NCBI GenBank assembly: GCA_025846845.1
Contig: JAOYTL010000009.1
Location: 124,001 to 188,000, forward strand
DNA: 64,000 bases
Direction: 5' to 3'
Source: Alloboseaceae bacterium BT-24-1
GTDB lineage: Bacteria; Pseudomonadota; Alphaproteobacteria; Rhizobiales; Beijerinckiaceae
The translations under genes were made by a program, and so were the position numbers. The notes under the pieces were generated by a model that searched no databases, was not told where the DNA came from, and saw only the letters and a program-made list of their open reading frames with translations. This document shows, one piece after another, positions 53,334-62,777 of the stretch. The first letter of the stretch is position 1, and every line of letters begins with the position of its first letter.

Positions 53334-55508
53334 TCACGCGGGCAGGGCGACGGGACCCCGGCTTTCGCCATTGATCGCCGGCACGTCCGCGAGATCGGCT
53401 TTCGTCACCTTACAGGCGCAGTTTCTCGACTCGGAAGAGCCGGAAATCGGGTCCCAGTACGGCCCATAGGGTATCGCCGCCTCCACGTTGAACGTCAGAG
53501 CTCCGCGGTCTGGTCCCGCCAGTTCCGGATACCACCAGCCCATTCCGGTCGCGACCGTCTCGGGCGAAACCTCTTCGGTGATGCGCACCTTGAGACAGAC
53601 GCGCCCGGCCCCTTTTGGCGTTTCGATCCATGCCCAGTCGCCATTCGCAAGACCTCGGCGTTCGGCCGCGCTCGGGTTGATCCGGAGTTCCGGCGCGTTC
53701 GCCACGCGGCGCGACCAATCATGATTTCTGAATCGGGAATGGTGCAGCGCCATCGTCCTGATGCCGGTCATCAGCACCAGGTCGAATTCCGGGGCAACGT
53801 CCGCATAGCTGGGGGCGCGGAAGTCGGGAACGGCATCGTAACCAGCATCACGCAGCTTGGTCGATGCCAGTTCGATCTTGCCGCTCGGCGTATTGAATCC
53901 TTTCGTCTTGTAGCTTTCATAGGCCGCCGGAAAGGCAATGAAGCCCTTCTCGCAGATGTCGTCAAAGGACAGCCCGGTATCCTTCAGTTGGTAGTCGATG
54001 AACTCGCGACGCGTGTTCCACGGCAACAATTCGAACGCGACGAGCCCCTTGGCGCGCAGCTCGTCCCGAAGGGCGATCGCAATCTCGAAATCCGTACGGG
54101 CCTCGCCTCGTGGCGCCGTGACCGCCTGAATCGCGGCCAGACAGGAGCCCTCGATGAACACGGCCTCCTCTTCCAGTAACGTTGTCTTCGGCAGGACATA
54201 GTCCGCAAGTTCGGTCGTCGGCGTCATCTGATCGCTAGCGGTCACGAACAGATCCAGGCCGTTCAAGGCCTTGATCGTGTCCTGCATGCCCGGATAGGTG
54301 CAAACGATGTTCACGCCGCTCGCATAGAGTGCGCGAACGGGGTAGGGCTCCCCTGTGAGCATCGCCTGAATGACCGACGGGTTGTGACAGGCGCGGCCCC
54401 AGCTCTCGGGACCCGACCAAAACGGGTAGGTGGCGGCGCCGATAATCTCCGCCTCGTTTTCGGCCGGCATCCGAAATGCGGGGTCGTGGATGAACCCGTT
54501 ATACTCGCGGAATCCGGGCACGCCCTTTGGAATTCGATTTGTCCCGGGCCTGTCTATGTTGCCCGTCAGCGCGATGAGGTTGCTGAAGGCAAGCGCCGTA
54601 TATACGCCGTTGGCCTGCGCATCGATGCCATGGCCCAGCAACAACGCGCCGGGGCGGGTCGTGGCAAAGAGACGCGCGGCAGCGACGATGTCATCGGCCG
54701 GAACGCCGGTGATCTTGGATGCGGTGGATGGCGGGAACCTGGCGGCCCGTTCGCGCAGTTCGTCGATGCCGACGCACCACTCGCCGACGAACTCGTCATC
54801 GGCAAGCGACTCTTCGAGAATGACATGCGTCATGGCCAAAGCCAGGGCCACGTCGGTCCCCGGCTTCGGCGCAAGCCAGAGATCCGCTTGCTGAGCGATG
54901 GTCGACAGGCGCGGATCGATCACGATCAGCTTGGCCCCCGCCTGCTTCGCCGCCTTCGTGTTCATCCACTCGACGATGTTGGAGTCGGACGGACTCTTGC
55001 CCACGACCATGATGCAGCGCGCGGTCTTCAACTCTTCGCCAGGCAATCCGGGAATGCCAGACAACACTCCGGCCGTCGACCGGCACCCCTGGCAGAGATC
55101 CTGATTGATCATGTAGTTCGGGGAGCCGAGGATTCTCAGCAGGAGCGCCATGGCTACGCCACGGTCGTAGAACTGGTTTGACACCGCGCCGGCGATGGCC
55201 TTGCTGCCATGCTTGCGGACAATGCCCCCGATCCGATCGGTGATATCGGCCAGCGCCTCACCCCACGAGACTCGCTCGAACTTGCCCCCGCCACGCTCGC
55301 CGACGCGCTTCAAAGGGTAGAGGATGCGATCGGCATGATCCAAAGCCGTCGTCGCCGCATTCATTCCCTTGACGCAAAAGGCGCCTTTGGAATGCGGGCT
55401 CGCCGGATTTCCCGAGATCCGGACGATCTTTTCGTCCTGCATGTGGATGAGCGATGCACACCCGATGTAACATTCCTTGCAGGTGCTTGGGATCACTTTG
55501 GTAGTCAT
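53334..55508 (-). CDS. Molybdopterin oxidoreductase with N-terminal 4Fe-4S cluster
   Basis: A 724-residue enzyme of the DMSO-reductase superfamily. The N-terminal cluster Cys are C10, C13, C17 and C45 (C-x2-C-x3-C-x27-C). Likely Mo/W ligand C139 (DLCQGCRSTAG), similar to the acetylene-hydratase-type CxGxTAG; molybdopterin-binding regions include VVGKSPSDSNIVEWM, TTELADYVLPKTTLLEE and the C-terminal NPSAAERRGLANGDWAWIET. No Tat signal, so cytosolic. Gene order ALDH-ferredoxin-FprA-this enzyme suggests it is fed electrons by the ferredoxin. The substrate is unknown; formate dehydrogenase or nitrate reductase is not indicated. Confidence 0.9.
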   Translation of the reverse strand: MTTKVIPSTCKECYIGCASLIHMQDEKIVRISGNPASPHSKGAFCVKGMNAATTALDHADRILYPLKRVGERGGGKFERVSWGEALADITDRIGGIVRKHGSKAIAGAVSNQFYDRGVAMALLLRILGSPNYMINQDLCQGCRSTAGVLSGIPGLPGEELKTARCIMVVGKSPSDSNIVEWMNTKAAKQAGAKLIVIDPRLSTIAQQADLWLAPKPGTDVALALAMTHVILEESLADDEFVGEWCVGIDELRERAARFPPSTASKITGVPADDIVAAARLFATTRPGALLLGHGIDAQANGVYTALAFSNLIALTGNIDRPGTNRIPKGVPGFREYNGFIHDPAFRMPAENEAEIIGAATYPFWSGPESWGRACHNPSVIQAMLTGEPYPVRALYASGVNIVCTYPGMQDTIKALNGLDLFVTASDQMTPTTELADYVLPKTTLLEEEAVFIEGSCLAAIQAVTAPRGEARTDFEIAIALRDELRAKGLVAFELLPWNTRREFIDYQLKDTGLSFDDICEKGFIAFPAAYESYKTKGFNTPSGKIELASTKLRDAGYDAVPDFRAPSYADVAPEFDLVLMTGIRTMALHHSRFRNHDWSRRVANAPELRINPSAAERRGLANGDWAWIETPKGAGRVCLKVRITEEVSPETVATGMGWWYPELAGPDRGALTFNVEAAIPYGPYWDPISGSSESRNCACKVTKADLADVPAINGESRGPVALPA

Positions 55509-55551
55509 TGGTAAATCCTTCGACGATCTCCAGGACCGAGCGGGCCCTCAT

Positions 55552-56937
55552 TCATCCATTGGCAGGCTCGCAGAATCCCAGCATCTCGTTGACGCAGGCA
55601 ATCTTGTCCCTCGGTTTTCCCAAAGGCTTCCCGCGCTCAATCTCGGCAGCGTCGATTCTACGCCAATCAGACAGGGTTGTCGCTCGAACGCCACGATCCG
55701 TCAGAAGATTCCACAATCCATCCGCACCTTCTCTTGGTCCATTCATAAGACTATCAACATCAGCCAACAGCGCTTCGACAGTCGCAGCGCTATCCGCGCG
55801 GTTCGTACCGATGATACCGCTCGGTCCGCGCTTGATCCATCCGGTCGCATAGACAGCGTTTACTGGTCGGCCGTCCTCATGCACCACTCTTCCACTGTCA
55901 TTCGGAAGCAGCCCCCGTCGACTATCGAACGGGACACCCTCGATCGGCGCTCCGCGATAACCAACCGACCGCAGAATGAACTGGCACGGAAGCGTCCATT
56001 CATTATCAGTGACGATCGCCCTTTGTCCGAACGCAGGACCGGTCAGCGTCGTCCGCGCAAAGCGGACTCCAGTTACGCGGTCAGTGCCGAGGATGGCCTG
56101 TGGCGCGAGGAAGAACTGAAAATGGCAGCTCTTTCCGGCCAGCTCCGTCCGTCTTGTCGTGTAACCTCCGAGAATATCCAGGTTGGTCGTTATCGTGCGG
56201 CTCATCCGATCGGACGTTTCGGCCTGGCTGGCCTCATTCAGGGCCAAATCAGATTCAAGCGCGACAGGATCGCACCCTGGAATGGTGCCGAATTCACGCA
56301 GTTCCGGGGAGGTGAATTTCGCCTGGGCCGGACCGCGGCGCCCGACGACGTGGATTTCCCTAATGCGGCTCTCGGCAAGGACCTCGATTGCATGGCTCGC
56401 AATATCCGTGGTCCGCAGTTCGTCGACAGGCTTGGAGAGAATCCGCGCGACATCGAGTGCGACGTTGCCCTGTCCGATAATGACCGCCGTCTCGCCGCTC
56501 AGATCGAAATGGCAGTCCCCGTAGTCAGGATGGCCGTTGTACCAGCCGACGAACTCTTTCGCGGCATGGCAGCCCGCCAGGTCCTCGCCCGGAATCCCGA
56601 TGCGCTGGTCCTCGCTCGCTCCATAGGCAAGGATCACGCAGTGATGGGTCGTGAGAATTTCCTGGACCGTAATCGCCTTTCCGACCGTGACATTGCCGAT
56701 AAAGCAGAAGCCCTCGCTCTGGGCGATGCGCTCGAAAACGATCGCGGCCTGCTTCAGCTTCGGATGGTCCGGGGCGACCCCGCTTCGCACCAGACCGTGC
56801 GGCGAGGGGAGCCGTTCGACAACGGTTACCTCGACCGGAACCTGAGACCGGAGAAGCGCCTCGGCGGCGTAAAAGCCACTCGGGCCCGCGCCAATAATCG
56901 CGACCCTGAGCGGGCCATTCTGGTGGTTGCCCGGCAT
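55552..56937 (-). CDS. fprA: Ferredoxin-NADP+ reductase, adrenodoxin-reductase type (FprA-like)
   Basis: A 461-residue flavoprotein. FAD site RVAIIGAGPSGFYAAEALL, NADP site VIIGQGNVALDVARIL, HVVGRRGPAQAKFTSPELRE, and the C-terminal VNAVYATGWIKRGPSGIIGT that covers FAD. It moves electrons between NADPH and ferredoxin. It starts four bases after the ferredoxin stop with no clear ribosome site, so translation is probably coupled. It ends 43 bases before the molybdoenzyme. Confidence 0.93.
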   Translation of the reverse strand: MPGNHQNGPLRVAIIGAGPSGFYAAEALLRSQVPVEVTVVERLPSPHGLVRSGVAPDHPKLKQAAIVFERIAQSEGFCFIGNVTVGKAITVQEILTTHHCVILAYGASEDQRIGIPGEDLAGCHAAKEFVGWYNGHPDYGDCHFDLSGETAVIIGQGNVALDVARILSKPVDELRTTDIASHAIEVLAESRIREIHVVGRRGPAQAKFTSPELREFGTIPGCDPVALESDLALNEASQAETSDRMSRTITTNLDILGGYTTRRTELAGKSCHFQFFLAPQAILGTDRVTGVRFARTTLTGPAFGQRAIVTDNEWTLPCQFILRSVGYRGAPIEGVPFDSRRGLLPNDSGRVVHEDGRPVNAVYATGWIKRGPSGIIGTNRADSAATVEALLADVDSLMNGPREGADGLWNLLTDRGVRATTLSDWRRIDAAEIERGKPLGKPRDKIACVNEMLGFCEPANG

Positions 56938-56941
56938 CGCG

Positions 56942-57247
56942 CTAGTATCCCAGCACCGAACGCTTCTCTTCAGCGCCCGGCAGCGGCTGGTGCTTTCCGG
57001 TGATTGCGGGAAGCTCCGCCGCCTTCTGGGTATTTATCGAAACCCACTGGCGCTTGTCCTCGGGAAGCTCCCCTTCCATGTAGATTGCCTGCACCGGGCA
57101 GGCCGGAATGCATGCGCAACAATCGATGCATGTATCCCGATCGACATAGACCATGTCGTCGTCGGCGTGAAAGCACTCGACTGGGCAAACAGCAACGCAC
57201 TCGGTGAAGCGACATGCATTGCAATTGTCGGTCACAATGGCAGGCAT
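56942..57247 (-). CDS. fdxA: Two-cluster (7Fe-type) ferredoxin
   Basis: A 101-residue ferredoxin with Cys sets CNACRFTECVAVCPVECF and CIDCCACIPACPVQAIYMEG plus a C-terminal tail (INTQKAAELPAIT, LGY end) typical of FdxA-type 3Fe-4S/4Fe-4S ferredoxins. It is likely the electron carrier between the FprA reductase and the molybdoenzyme. GAGGAG precedes the ATG. It follows the aldehyde dehydrogenase after 88 bases. Confidence 0.93.
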   Translation of the reverse strand: MPAIVTDNCNACRFTECVAVCPVECFHADDDMVYVDRDTCIDCCACIPACPVQAIYMEGELPEDKRQWVSINTQKAAELPAITGKHQPLPGAEEKRSVLGY

Positions 57248-57334
57248 TGATCCAAACTCCTCAAATCGTCACTGGCTGTACCGAATCCAGCGGTGTGCTG
57301 CCGGCGGCGGCATATCTCCGCCGGCAGCACACCA

Positions 57335-58858
57335 TCAGGCGTAGTTGACGACCAGGAACTTGATGTCGGACATCTCCTCCATGGCGTATCGCGTGCCCTC
57401 GCGGCCGAAGCCTGATTGCTTCCAGCCACCGAATGGCATGTTGTCGATACGGTAAATTGAGACGTCGTTGATCATCAGCCCACCGACATCCCAGTCTTCG
57501 AGGGCCTGAAACGCGCGCCGCAAATCGTTGGTGAAGATGCCGCCCTGCAGGCCATATCGCGAGTCGGATGCGCGCTGGATTGCCTCGTCGAACGTCTTGA
57601 AGCTGTTCAGGGTCAGCACCGGCCCAAAGACCTCTTCGTCCTCGACCTTCATTCCCGGCCGCGTGTTGGCGAGAACGGTGGGCTGCACGACCGCTCCCTC
57701 GCGGTAGCCGCCGGTCAGCAATTGCGCGCCTTCCGCCACGGCTTCGTCGACCCAGCTCTGGATGCGGATCGCGGATTTCTCATCGATCACGGGACCGACA
57801 TCCACGCCTTCTATGAGCGGATTCCCCACCCGGCAAGCCCGAACCTGCTCGAGCAGTTTCCGCTCAAATGGCTCGATGACGGATTCGTGGACCAGGATGC
57901 GCTGCACGCCGATGCAGTATTGACCGCCATAGACCACGCCTCCGCGAACACAGCGCTGCGCCGCGAGATCGAGATCCGCATCCTCGGCAACGATGCACAT
58001 TCCGTTGCCGCCAAGCTCCAGCGCCACCTTCTTTCGCCCGGCGATGCTCTTGATGTGCCACCCCACCTGGGCGCTGCCCGTGAAGGATACCATCGCGAAG
58101 CGCTCGTCGCGCACCATCGCTTCCGCGTCGGGGATCGCGCAGTGACAGATTTCGAGCCCGCCCTCGGGCAGACCCGCTTCATCGAAAACCCGCTTCAGGA
58201 GCTGAGACGTGAGCGGCGTCTGAGGTGCCGGCTTCAGCACGACGCTGTTGCCGACCGCGATGGCCGGAGCGACTTTGTGAAGGACTAGGTTAAGCGGGAA
58301 ATTAAACGGGGCGATCGCCAGGATCGGGCCGATCGGAAAGCGGCGCGAGATGCCGATGCGCCGACGCATCCTGGACAGCGCCTCGTGATCCAGCTTGGCG
58401 AGATCAACCGGGCGCCCCTCATTATCCGTCGTCTGGTACTCGAACACGGCGGCATCGACGTCCAGCGGCACTTCTTCGCCGCCAAAGCGACGGGCTTCGT
58501 TCGCGGCGTTGGTCAGGTTGAATATGCCGCGCGATACTTCGCCGCGAGCGTCATAGAGAGGCTTTCCCGACTCTGCGGCGATCGTTTGAACGAACTCCTC
58601 GCGATCTCGTTTCAGAATCTCGGCAGCGCGCTGCAAGATATCGGCGCGCACGAAACGCGGCAGCTTGCGAAGCGTCTCATAGGCACGCTCCGCCCGGTGT
58701 ATCGCTCGCTGAACGTCGTCATGCTCGGATACCGGCATCTCGCCGACGACGCTTCCGTCGTAAGGCGCGCGAATCTTGTCTGTTTTGGTCGCTTTCGCGC
58801 TTCGATCCGCTTCAAGCTCTGTATTGTCGGCGGCGAGCGATGTCGTCTGTCTGGGCAT
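57335..58858 (-). CDS. Aldehyde dehydrogenase (NAD(P)-dependent)
   Basis: A 507-residue ALDH-superfamily enzyme. Key residues: catalytic Asn and dinucleotide site around APFNFPLNLVLHKVAPAIAV, VLKPAPQTPL, catalytic Glu in VALELGGNG and catalytic Cys in GGQYCIGVQ; the C-terminal GGWKQSGFGREGTRYAMEEM closes the fold. It resembles the lactaldehyde/benzaldehyde/glyceraldehyde-3-phosphate group; the substrate is not clear. It is the first gene of a minus-strand operon with ferredoxin, FprA and the molybdoenzyme, and follows a LysR gene. The start is ATG 58858 or 58867. Confidence 0.9.
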   Translation of the reverse strand: MPRQTTSLAADNTELEADRSAKATKTDKIRAPYDGSVVGEMPVSEHDDVQRAIHRAERAYETLRKLPRFVRADILQRAAEILKRDREEFVQTIAAESGKPLYDARGEVSRGIFNLTNAANEARRFGGEEVPLDVDAAVFEYQTTDNEGRPVDLAKLDHEALSRMRRRIGISRRFPIGPILAIAPFNFPLNLVLHKVAPAIAVGNSVVLKPAPQTPLTSQLLKRVFDEAGLPEGGLEICHCAIPDAEAMVRDERFAMVSFTGSAQVGWHIKSIAGRKKVALELGGNGMCIVAEDADLDLAAQRCVRGGVVYGGQYCIGVQRILVHESVIEPFERKLLEQVRACRVGNPLIEGVDVGPVIDEKSAIRIQSWVDEAVAEGAQLLTGGYREGAVVQPTVLANTRPGMKVEDEEVFGPVLTLNSFKTFDEAIQRASDSRYGLQGGIFTNDLRRAFQALEDWDVGGLMINDVSIYRIDNMPFGGWKQSGFGREGTRYAMEEMSDIKFLVVNYA

Positions 58859-58950
58859 GACCGGCACTCCTTGTCGCAGACACTGTGCGCTAGACCGGCG
58901 ATCATAAGAATATTCCAGAAGTCACTACCGCGTTGCGGAAAAATGAACGG

Positions 58951-59847
58951 TCAAAGACTCTTTATGGCCCCGAGAATCCGGCTGAGGAACGCGCGCGCCG
59001 CCGATGACAGATCCCGGTATCGCGATGTCACGACGTCCACACTCGATCGTTCCGACGCCACGTCGGACAGATGTATCGAGTGAAGGATTCCCGCCGCACG
59101 TTCGCTTTCGAACGTCAGCGGCGGCATGAATGCGATGACATCCGACGCACATGCGATACTTTTGATCAACTGAAGCGAGTCCGCCTCATAGCGAATGTTG
59201 AGGTCGCATTTAGCTCTGGCTGCCGCTTGATCGACGAGATAGCGGATGCCGAACGAGCGCGCAGGCAGAGCGACGGGCGTATCGCCCAGATCGCTCATGG
59301 ACATTTTCGTTCGGCCCGCCAGCGAATGACCCGCGCGACAGATGATCTGGAGCGGCTGCGCCATGCGACTGTGCAGGGTCAGGTCATCCCTTCCGAGAAC
59401 ATTGAACGCGAGCCCGATATCCGCCCGGTCCGCCGAGACATGGTCCGCGATCTCATGCGTTCCGCAGACCTGAACATCGAAGTGAATGTTCGGGTGATCA
59501 TGAGAGAAGCCAGCCAGTACGCGGGGGAGAAAGTCACTGGTCGTCGCCTCGACAACGGCAAGACGTACGCTGCCACGGCTCAGATTTCCCAGCCCGTCGA
59601 TCGTCGTGCGCAGCTTGTGAATGCTCGTGCTGCTCTCTTCGACGAAGCGGAGCAGCGCGCTGCCAGCGTCCGTCAACACCATGCCGCGAGAAGACCGGTT
59701 GAACAGAGGAGCCCCGAGCTCTCCCTCGAGATTTGCGATTTGCCTGCTGATCGCGCTTGGCGTGATGAGGAGGTTCTCGGCCGCCTTTCTCAGGGATCCC
59801 GTGCCGACCACTTCGGCAAAATACACGACTGCCTGACTTTGGATCAT
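58951..59847 (-). CDS. LysR-family regulator of the ALDH-ferredoxin-molybdoenzyme operon
   Basis: A 298-residue LysR regulator: VVYFAEVVGTGSLRKAAENL, TPSAISRQIANLEGELGAPL, FNRSSRGMVLTDAG, then an effector domain. It lies 93 bases upstream of the aldehyde dehydrogenase on the same strand, so it can be co-transcribed with or control that operon. No clear T-N11-A palindrome was seen in the gap. Confidence 0.88.
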   Translation of the reverse strand: MIQSQAVVYFAEVVGTGSLRKAAENLLITPSAISRQIANLEGELGAPLFNRSSRGMVLTDAGSALLRFVEESSTSIHKLRTTIDGLGNLSRGSVRLAVVEATTSDFLPRVLAGFSHDHPNIHFDVQVCGTHEIADHVSADRADIGLAFNVLGRDDLTLHSRMAQPLQIICRAGHSLAGRTKMSMSDLGDTPVALPARSFGIRYLVDQAAARAKCDLNIRYEADSLQLIKSIACASDVIAFMPPLTFESERAAGILHSIHLSDVASERSSVDVVTSRYRDLSSAARAFLSRILGAIKSL

Positions 59848-60098
59848 GCCTCAATCATCCTTCTGCCATCCCTGGCGCTGCCTCTCCCTCCGGACACGAC
59901 ATAATCGCCGCCGCTGGCCTGGCTGGTCGCCACTCGGCACCGATGGAGGAGCAGAACGCGGCGGCACCAATTTTGGCACCACCGTTTCCCACTACGCAGT
60001 ATTGCTGAGAATCGAACACGTAGTCAGCCTTGATTTCGTACAGTTGCCGCTCAATCGCGCTTCTCGGGCCAAGAGGCCCCAACGGCTGGAAAGATACA

Positions 60099-60974
60099 AT
60101 GGCTCGCCTTCACGGTGTATTCCCATACTTGGTCAGCCCCCTTCGCGACGATGGCAGCGTTCATACCAAGGTGCTGAGCCGCCTTTGCGATCATCTCATT
60201 GATGCCGGCGTACATGGCCTGGCCCCACTCGGATCCACGGGAGAATTTGCCTATCTGTCGCACGAGGCGCGCGCCGTGGTGGTCGAAACGACGATCGCAG
60301 CAGTTGCGGGACGCGTGCCCGTCATAGCCGGCGTCGCATCGACCGCGACGGTGGACGCTGTATCCCAGGCGAAGCGCTATGAGCGCATGGGCGCCGATGC
60401 CATCCTCGCCGTGCTGGAGGCCTATTTCCCGGTCAGCGAGGCACAGATCGTAGCCTATTTCACGGAAATCGCCGATGCGGTCGGGATTCCGCTGGTCATC
60501 TATACGAATCCGTCATTCCAACGCGCGGATCTCACGCTTGCGGTCATCGAGCGGCTGTCCGAACATCCGCGCATCGCCTATCTCAAGGACGCCTCCACCA
60601 ATACCGGCCGCTTGTTGTCCATCATGCAGCTTTGCGGCGATCGTCTCGGCGTCTTCGCGGCGTCCTCGCATATTCCGGCATCGGTCATGCTCATCGGCGG
60701 CCTCGGATGGATGGCCGGCCCCGCGTGCCTGGCTCCCCGACAGAGCGTCGAACTCTACGAGCATTGCCGAGCTGGCCGTTGGCAAGAAGCGATGACGGCG
60801 CAACGGCGGCTATGGCGCCTGAACGAGGCGTTTGCCCGCTTCAATCTTGCAGCCTGCGTCAAAGCTGGCCTCGCAATTCAAGGCTTCGACGTCGGAGCGC
60901 CTGTTCGACCGCAATCCCCGTTATCCAGCGAGCAATATCGCGAACTGGAACTTGTGCTGCATGGCCTCTCATAG
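60099..60974 (+). CDS. Dihydrodipicolinate synthase/KDG-aldolase family protein
   Basis: A 291-residue TIM-barrel protein from ATG 60099. Seen: LHGVFPYLVSPLRDDG, GSTGEFAYLSHEAR, the catalytic Tyr in IYTNPSF and the Schiff-base Lys in AYLKDAST. The substrate-carboxylate loop is GSTGEF. Family reactions are aldol cleavage or dehydration of 2-oxo sugar acids and related pyruvate condensations. It is divergent from the LysR gene at 58951-59847 across 251 bases. The reaction cannot be fixed by eye. Confidence 0.87.
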   Translation: MARLHGVFPYLVSPLRDDGSVHTKVLSRLCDHLIDAGVHGLAPLGSTGEFAYLSHEARAVVVETTIAAVAGRVPVIAGVASTATVDAVSQAKRYERMGADAILAVLEAYFPVSEAQIVAYFTEIADAVGIPLVIYTNPSFQRADLTLAVIERLSEHPRIAYLKDASTNTGRLLSIMQLCGDRLGVFAASSHIPASVMLIGGLGWMAGPACLAPRQSVELYEHCRAGRWQEAMTAQRRLWRLNEAFARFNLAACVKAGLAIQGFDVGAPVRPQSPLSSEQYRELELVLHGLS

Positions 60975-61499
60975 ACGCCCCGGCCGGCACGTCCCCGGCG
61001 TCGGGGATCGCTGGCTCCCGCCACCCGCCTCCGCTGCACTCTGGTCGATGCCTCCTTTGCCGCGAGCCCCAATCCCGCGCCCGGCAAGCGGCGAACGCGC
61101 ACGGACCGCCCCGGACAGGAAGACGGCCTGGTGTTCACTTTTTGAGAACGCTGCGCTTCACCGGGCGATGTCACGAGATCGACATCACATTGCTAGCCTC
61201 ACCACAGAAGATCGAGCCACAAATCCTTAAACCGTGGCGCGCCGGGGAGAACCGAGGTTATTCAGGCAGCCTATCGGAGGTGGCAGATAATGCCGACCTC
61301 GCTTATTTATCGTGCGGGAATTTATTCTCACCGCGCGCTCGCGTATTCATACCTATAAAATGCGTCACGTATTCTGGTGTTACTTATTTCGGCTATATTT
61401 TAGGCGCAAAACTGCAAACTATTCATGCTTGAATGCTTTTCTGTCATTGATACGGTGCGAGCAAATCTATCATGTAACTCCCTCAATGGAGATGTATCG
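60975..61499. other. 525-base gap before the branched-chain-type binding protein
   Basis: No credible gene. The first 300 bases are GC-rich without conserved frames. The last 200 (about 61290-61490) are AT-rich and probably hold the promoter and leader of the binding-protein gene; GGAG lies eight bases before its ATG at 61500. Confidence 0.45.
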
Positions 61500-62753
61500 A
61501 TGAACGATTGGAAGCCCAGCCGCCGTTCCGTTGTCTCTGGCATCGCCGCCGCGACCGCGACAACATTTGCAACGCCGCGCGTCCTCGCGGCACCCTCGGG
61601 TACTCCGATCCGGATCGGACATCAGTGCGACGTCACCGGCGGGCTCGCGAGCTCGGGCTACTGGCATCGCAAGACGATCAATATCGCTGCGAAATGGTTC
61701 AACGAGCGGGGCGGTTTCGCCGGACGCCCGATCGAGGTCGTCGGCATCGACAGCGAAACCAAGGTCGATGTCGGTATTGCTCGCCTGCGGCAGCTGATCC
61801 AGGACCAGAAAGTCGATTTCGTCATCGGCTCTCAACACGGCGGCGTTGCGGTTGCCAGCACCGCGCTCGTCAAGGACGAGCGCATTCCCTACTACTCGAT
61901 GAGCCGCAGCGAAGGCGTGACCGAGGACGCGGGCAACCCATTTGTCTATCGCCTCATCGTGAATACCCGGCAGACGAACGTCGCCACGGCCAAGACGATG
62001 GTCGATACGGTCGGCAAGAAATGGGCCGTCCTGTATGCAGACTATATTTGGGGACAGTCGCACAACGCCGCCTGGAGCGAAGCCATCAAGGCAGCAGGCG
62101 GCGAAGTCATTCAATCGATCCCGTTGCCGGTGAACAGCAACGATCCGATCTCCTTCATTTCCAAGCTCAATCGCTCTGCCGACGGTGTCTTCGTCGCGCT
62201 CATCGGCGCCGACTTACCCAAGGCATTCGTCACGCTTCCGCAGCTCGGCTTTACCCGCAAACCGATCGTCACCGCCGACTTCGTGTTTGGCGCCTTCGAC
62301 CCGCTGAGCAACGGCAAATACGTCGAAGGCGTTTGGGGCATCGATACGCTCCCCTGGGAGCTCTCCGACAAGGACACTCCCCACCTTCGCGCGTTCCGCG
62401 ATCTGCTCGGCATCGACCCTCATGGTCGCGAAGTCGGCACGAACAGGAACGTGTCGGTGGGCGAGACCTGGCCGATATGGGAGAGCCTCTCGGTTATCAA
62501 GCTCGCCGTCGAGGGATCAGGCTGGAAACAGCGCACCGACGGCGAGGCGTTATCGAAATACATCGAGGCGCATCCGAACTACGAAGAAGGCGAGCTGTTT
62601 CCGCAGGGGCCGCTGTACATACGGCCGGCCGATCACCAGGCCTTCTGCATGATCAACCTGCTTCAGATCGAAGGCGGCAAGATTCTGTCACGGCATTCCC
62701 TGCCTCCAGAAGCCGGCAGCTATCCGACCAAGCAGAAACTCGCCGCTCGCTGA
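61500..62753 (+). CDS. Branched-chain/amide-type ABC substrate-binding protein
   Basis: A 417-residue periplasmic binding protein (family 6, LivK/UrtA-AmiC-like). Tat-like signal RRSVVSGIAAATATTFATPR with cut near VLAAPSG. Mature domain: IRIGHQCDVTGGLASSG, NERGGFAGRPIEVVGIDSET, VDFVIGSQHGGVAVASTALV, YRLIVNTRQTNVATAKTMV. The first gene of an import operon with the ATPases downstream; permease genes are expected beyond 64000. It could carry a hydrophobic amino acid, amide or aromatic acid. Confidence 0.9.
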   Translation: MNDWKPSRRSVVSGIAAATATTFATPRVLAAPSGTPIRIGHQCDVTGGLASSGYWHRKTINIAAKWFNERGGFAGRPIEVVGIDSETKVDVGIARLRQLIQDQKVDFVIGSQHGGVAVASTALVKDERIPYYSMSRSEGVTEDAGNPFVYRLIVNTRQTNVATAKTMVDTVGKKWAVLYADYIWGQSHNAAWSEAIKAAGGEVIQSIPLPVNSNDPISFISKLNRSADGVFVALIGADLPKAFVTLPQLGFTRKPIVTADFVFGAFDPLSNGKYVEGVWGIDTLPWELSDKDTPHLRAFRDLLGIDPHGREVGTNRNVSVGETWPIWESLSVIKLAVEGSGWKQRTDGEALSKYIEAHPNYEEGELFPQGPLYIRPADHQAFCMINLLQIEGGKILSRHSLPPEAGSYPTKQKLAAR

Positions 62754-62777
62754 CATGATGAACGCAGGAGGCAGGGG

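Noticed and set aside
60632..61432. A 266-residue plus-strand frame downstream of and overlapping the DHDPS-family gene
   Set aside because: It overlaps the real gene in another frame and has no recognisable domain or conserved composition.
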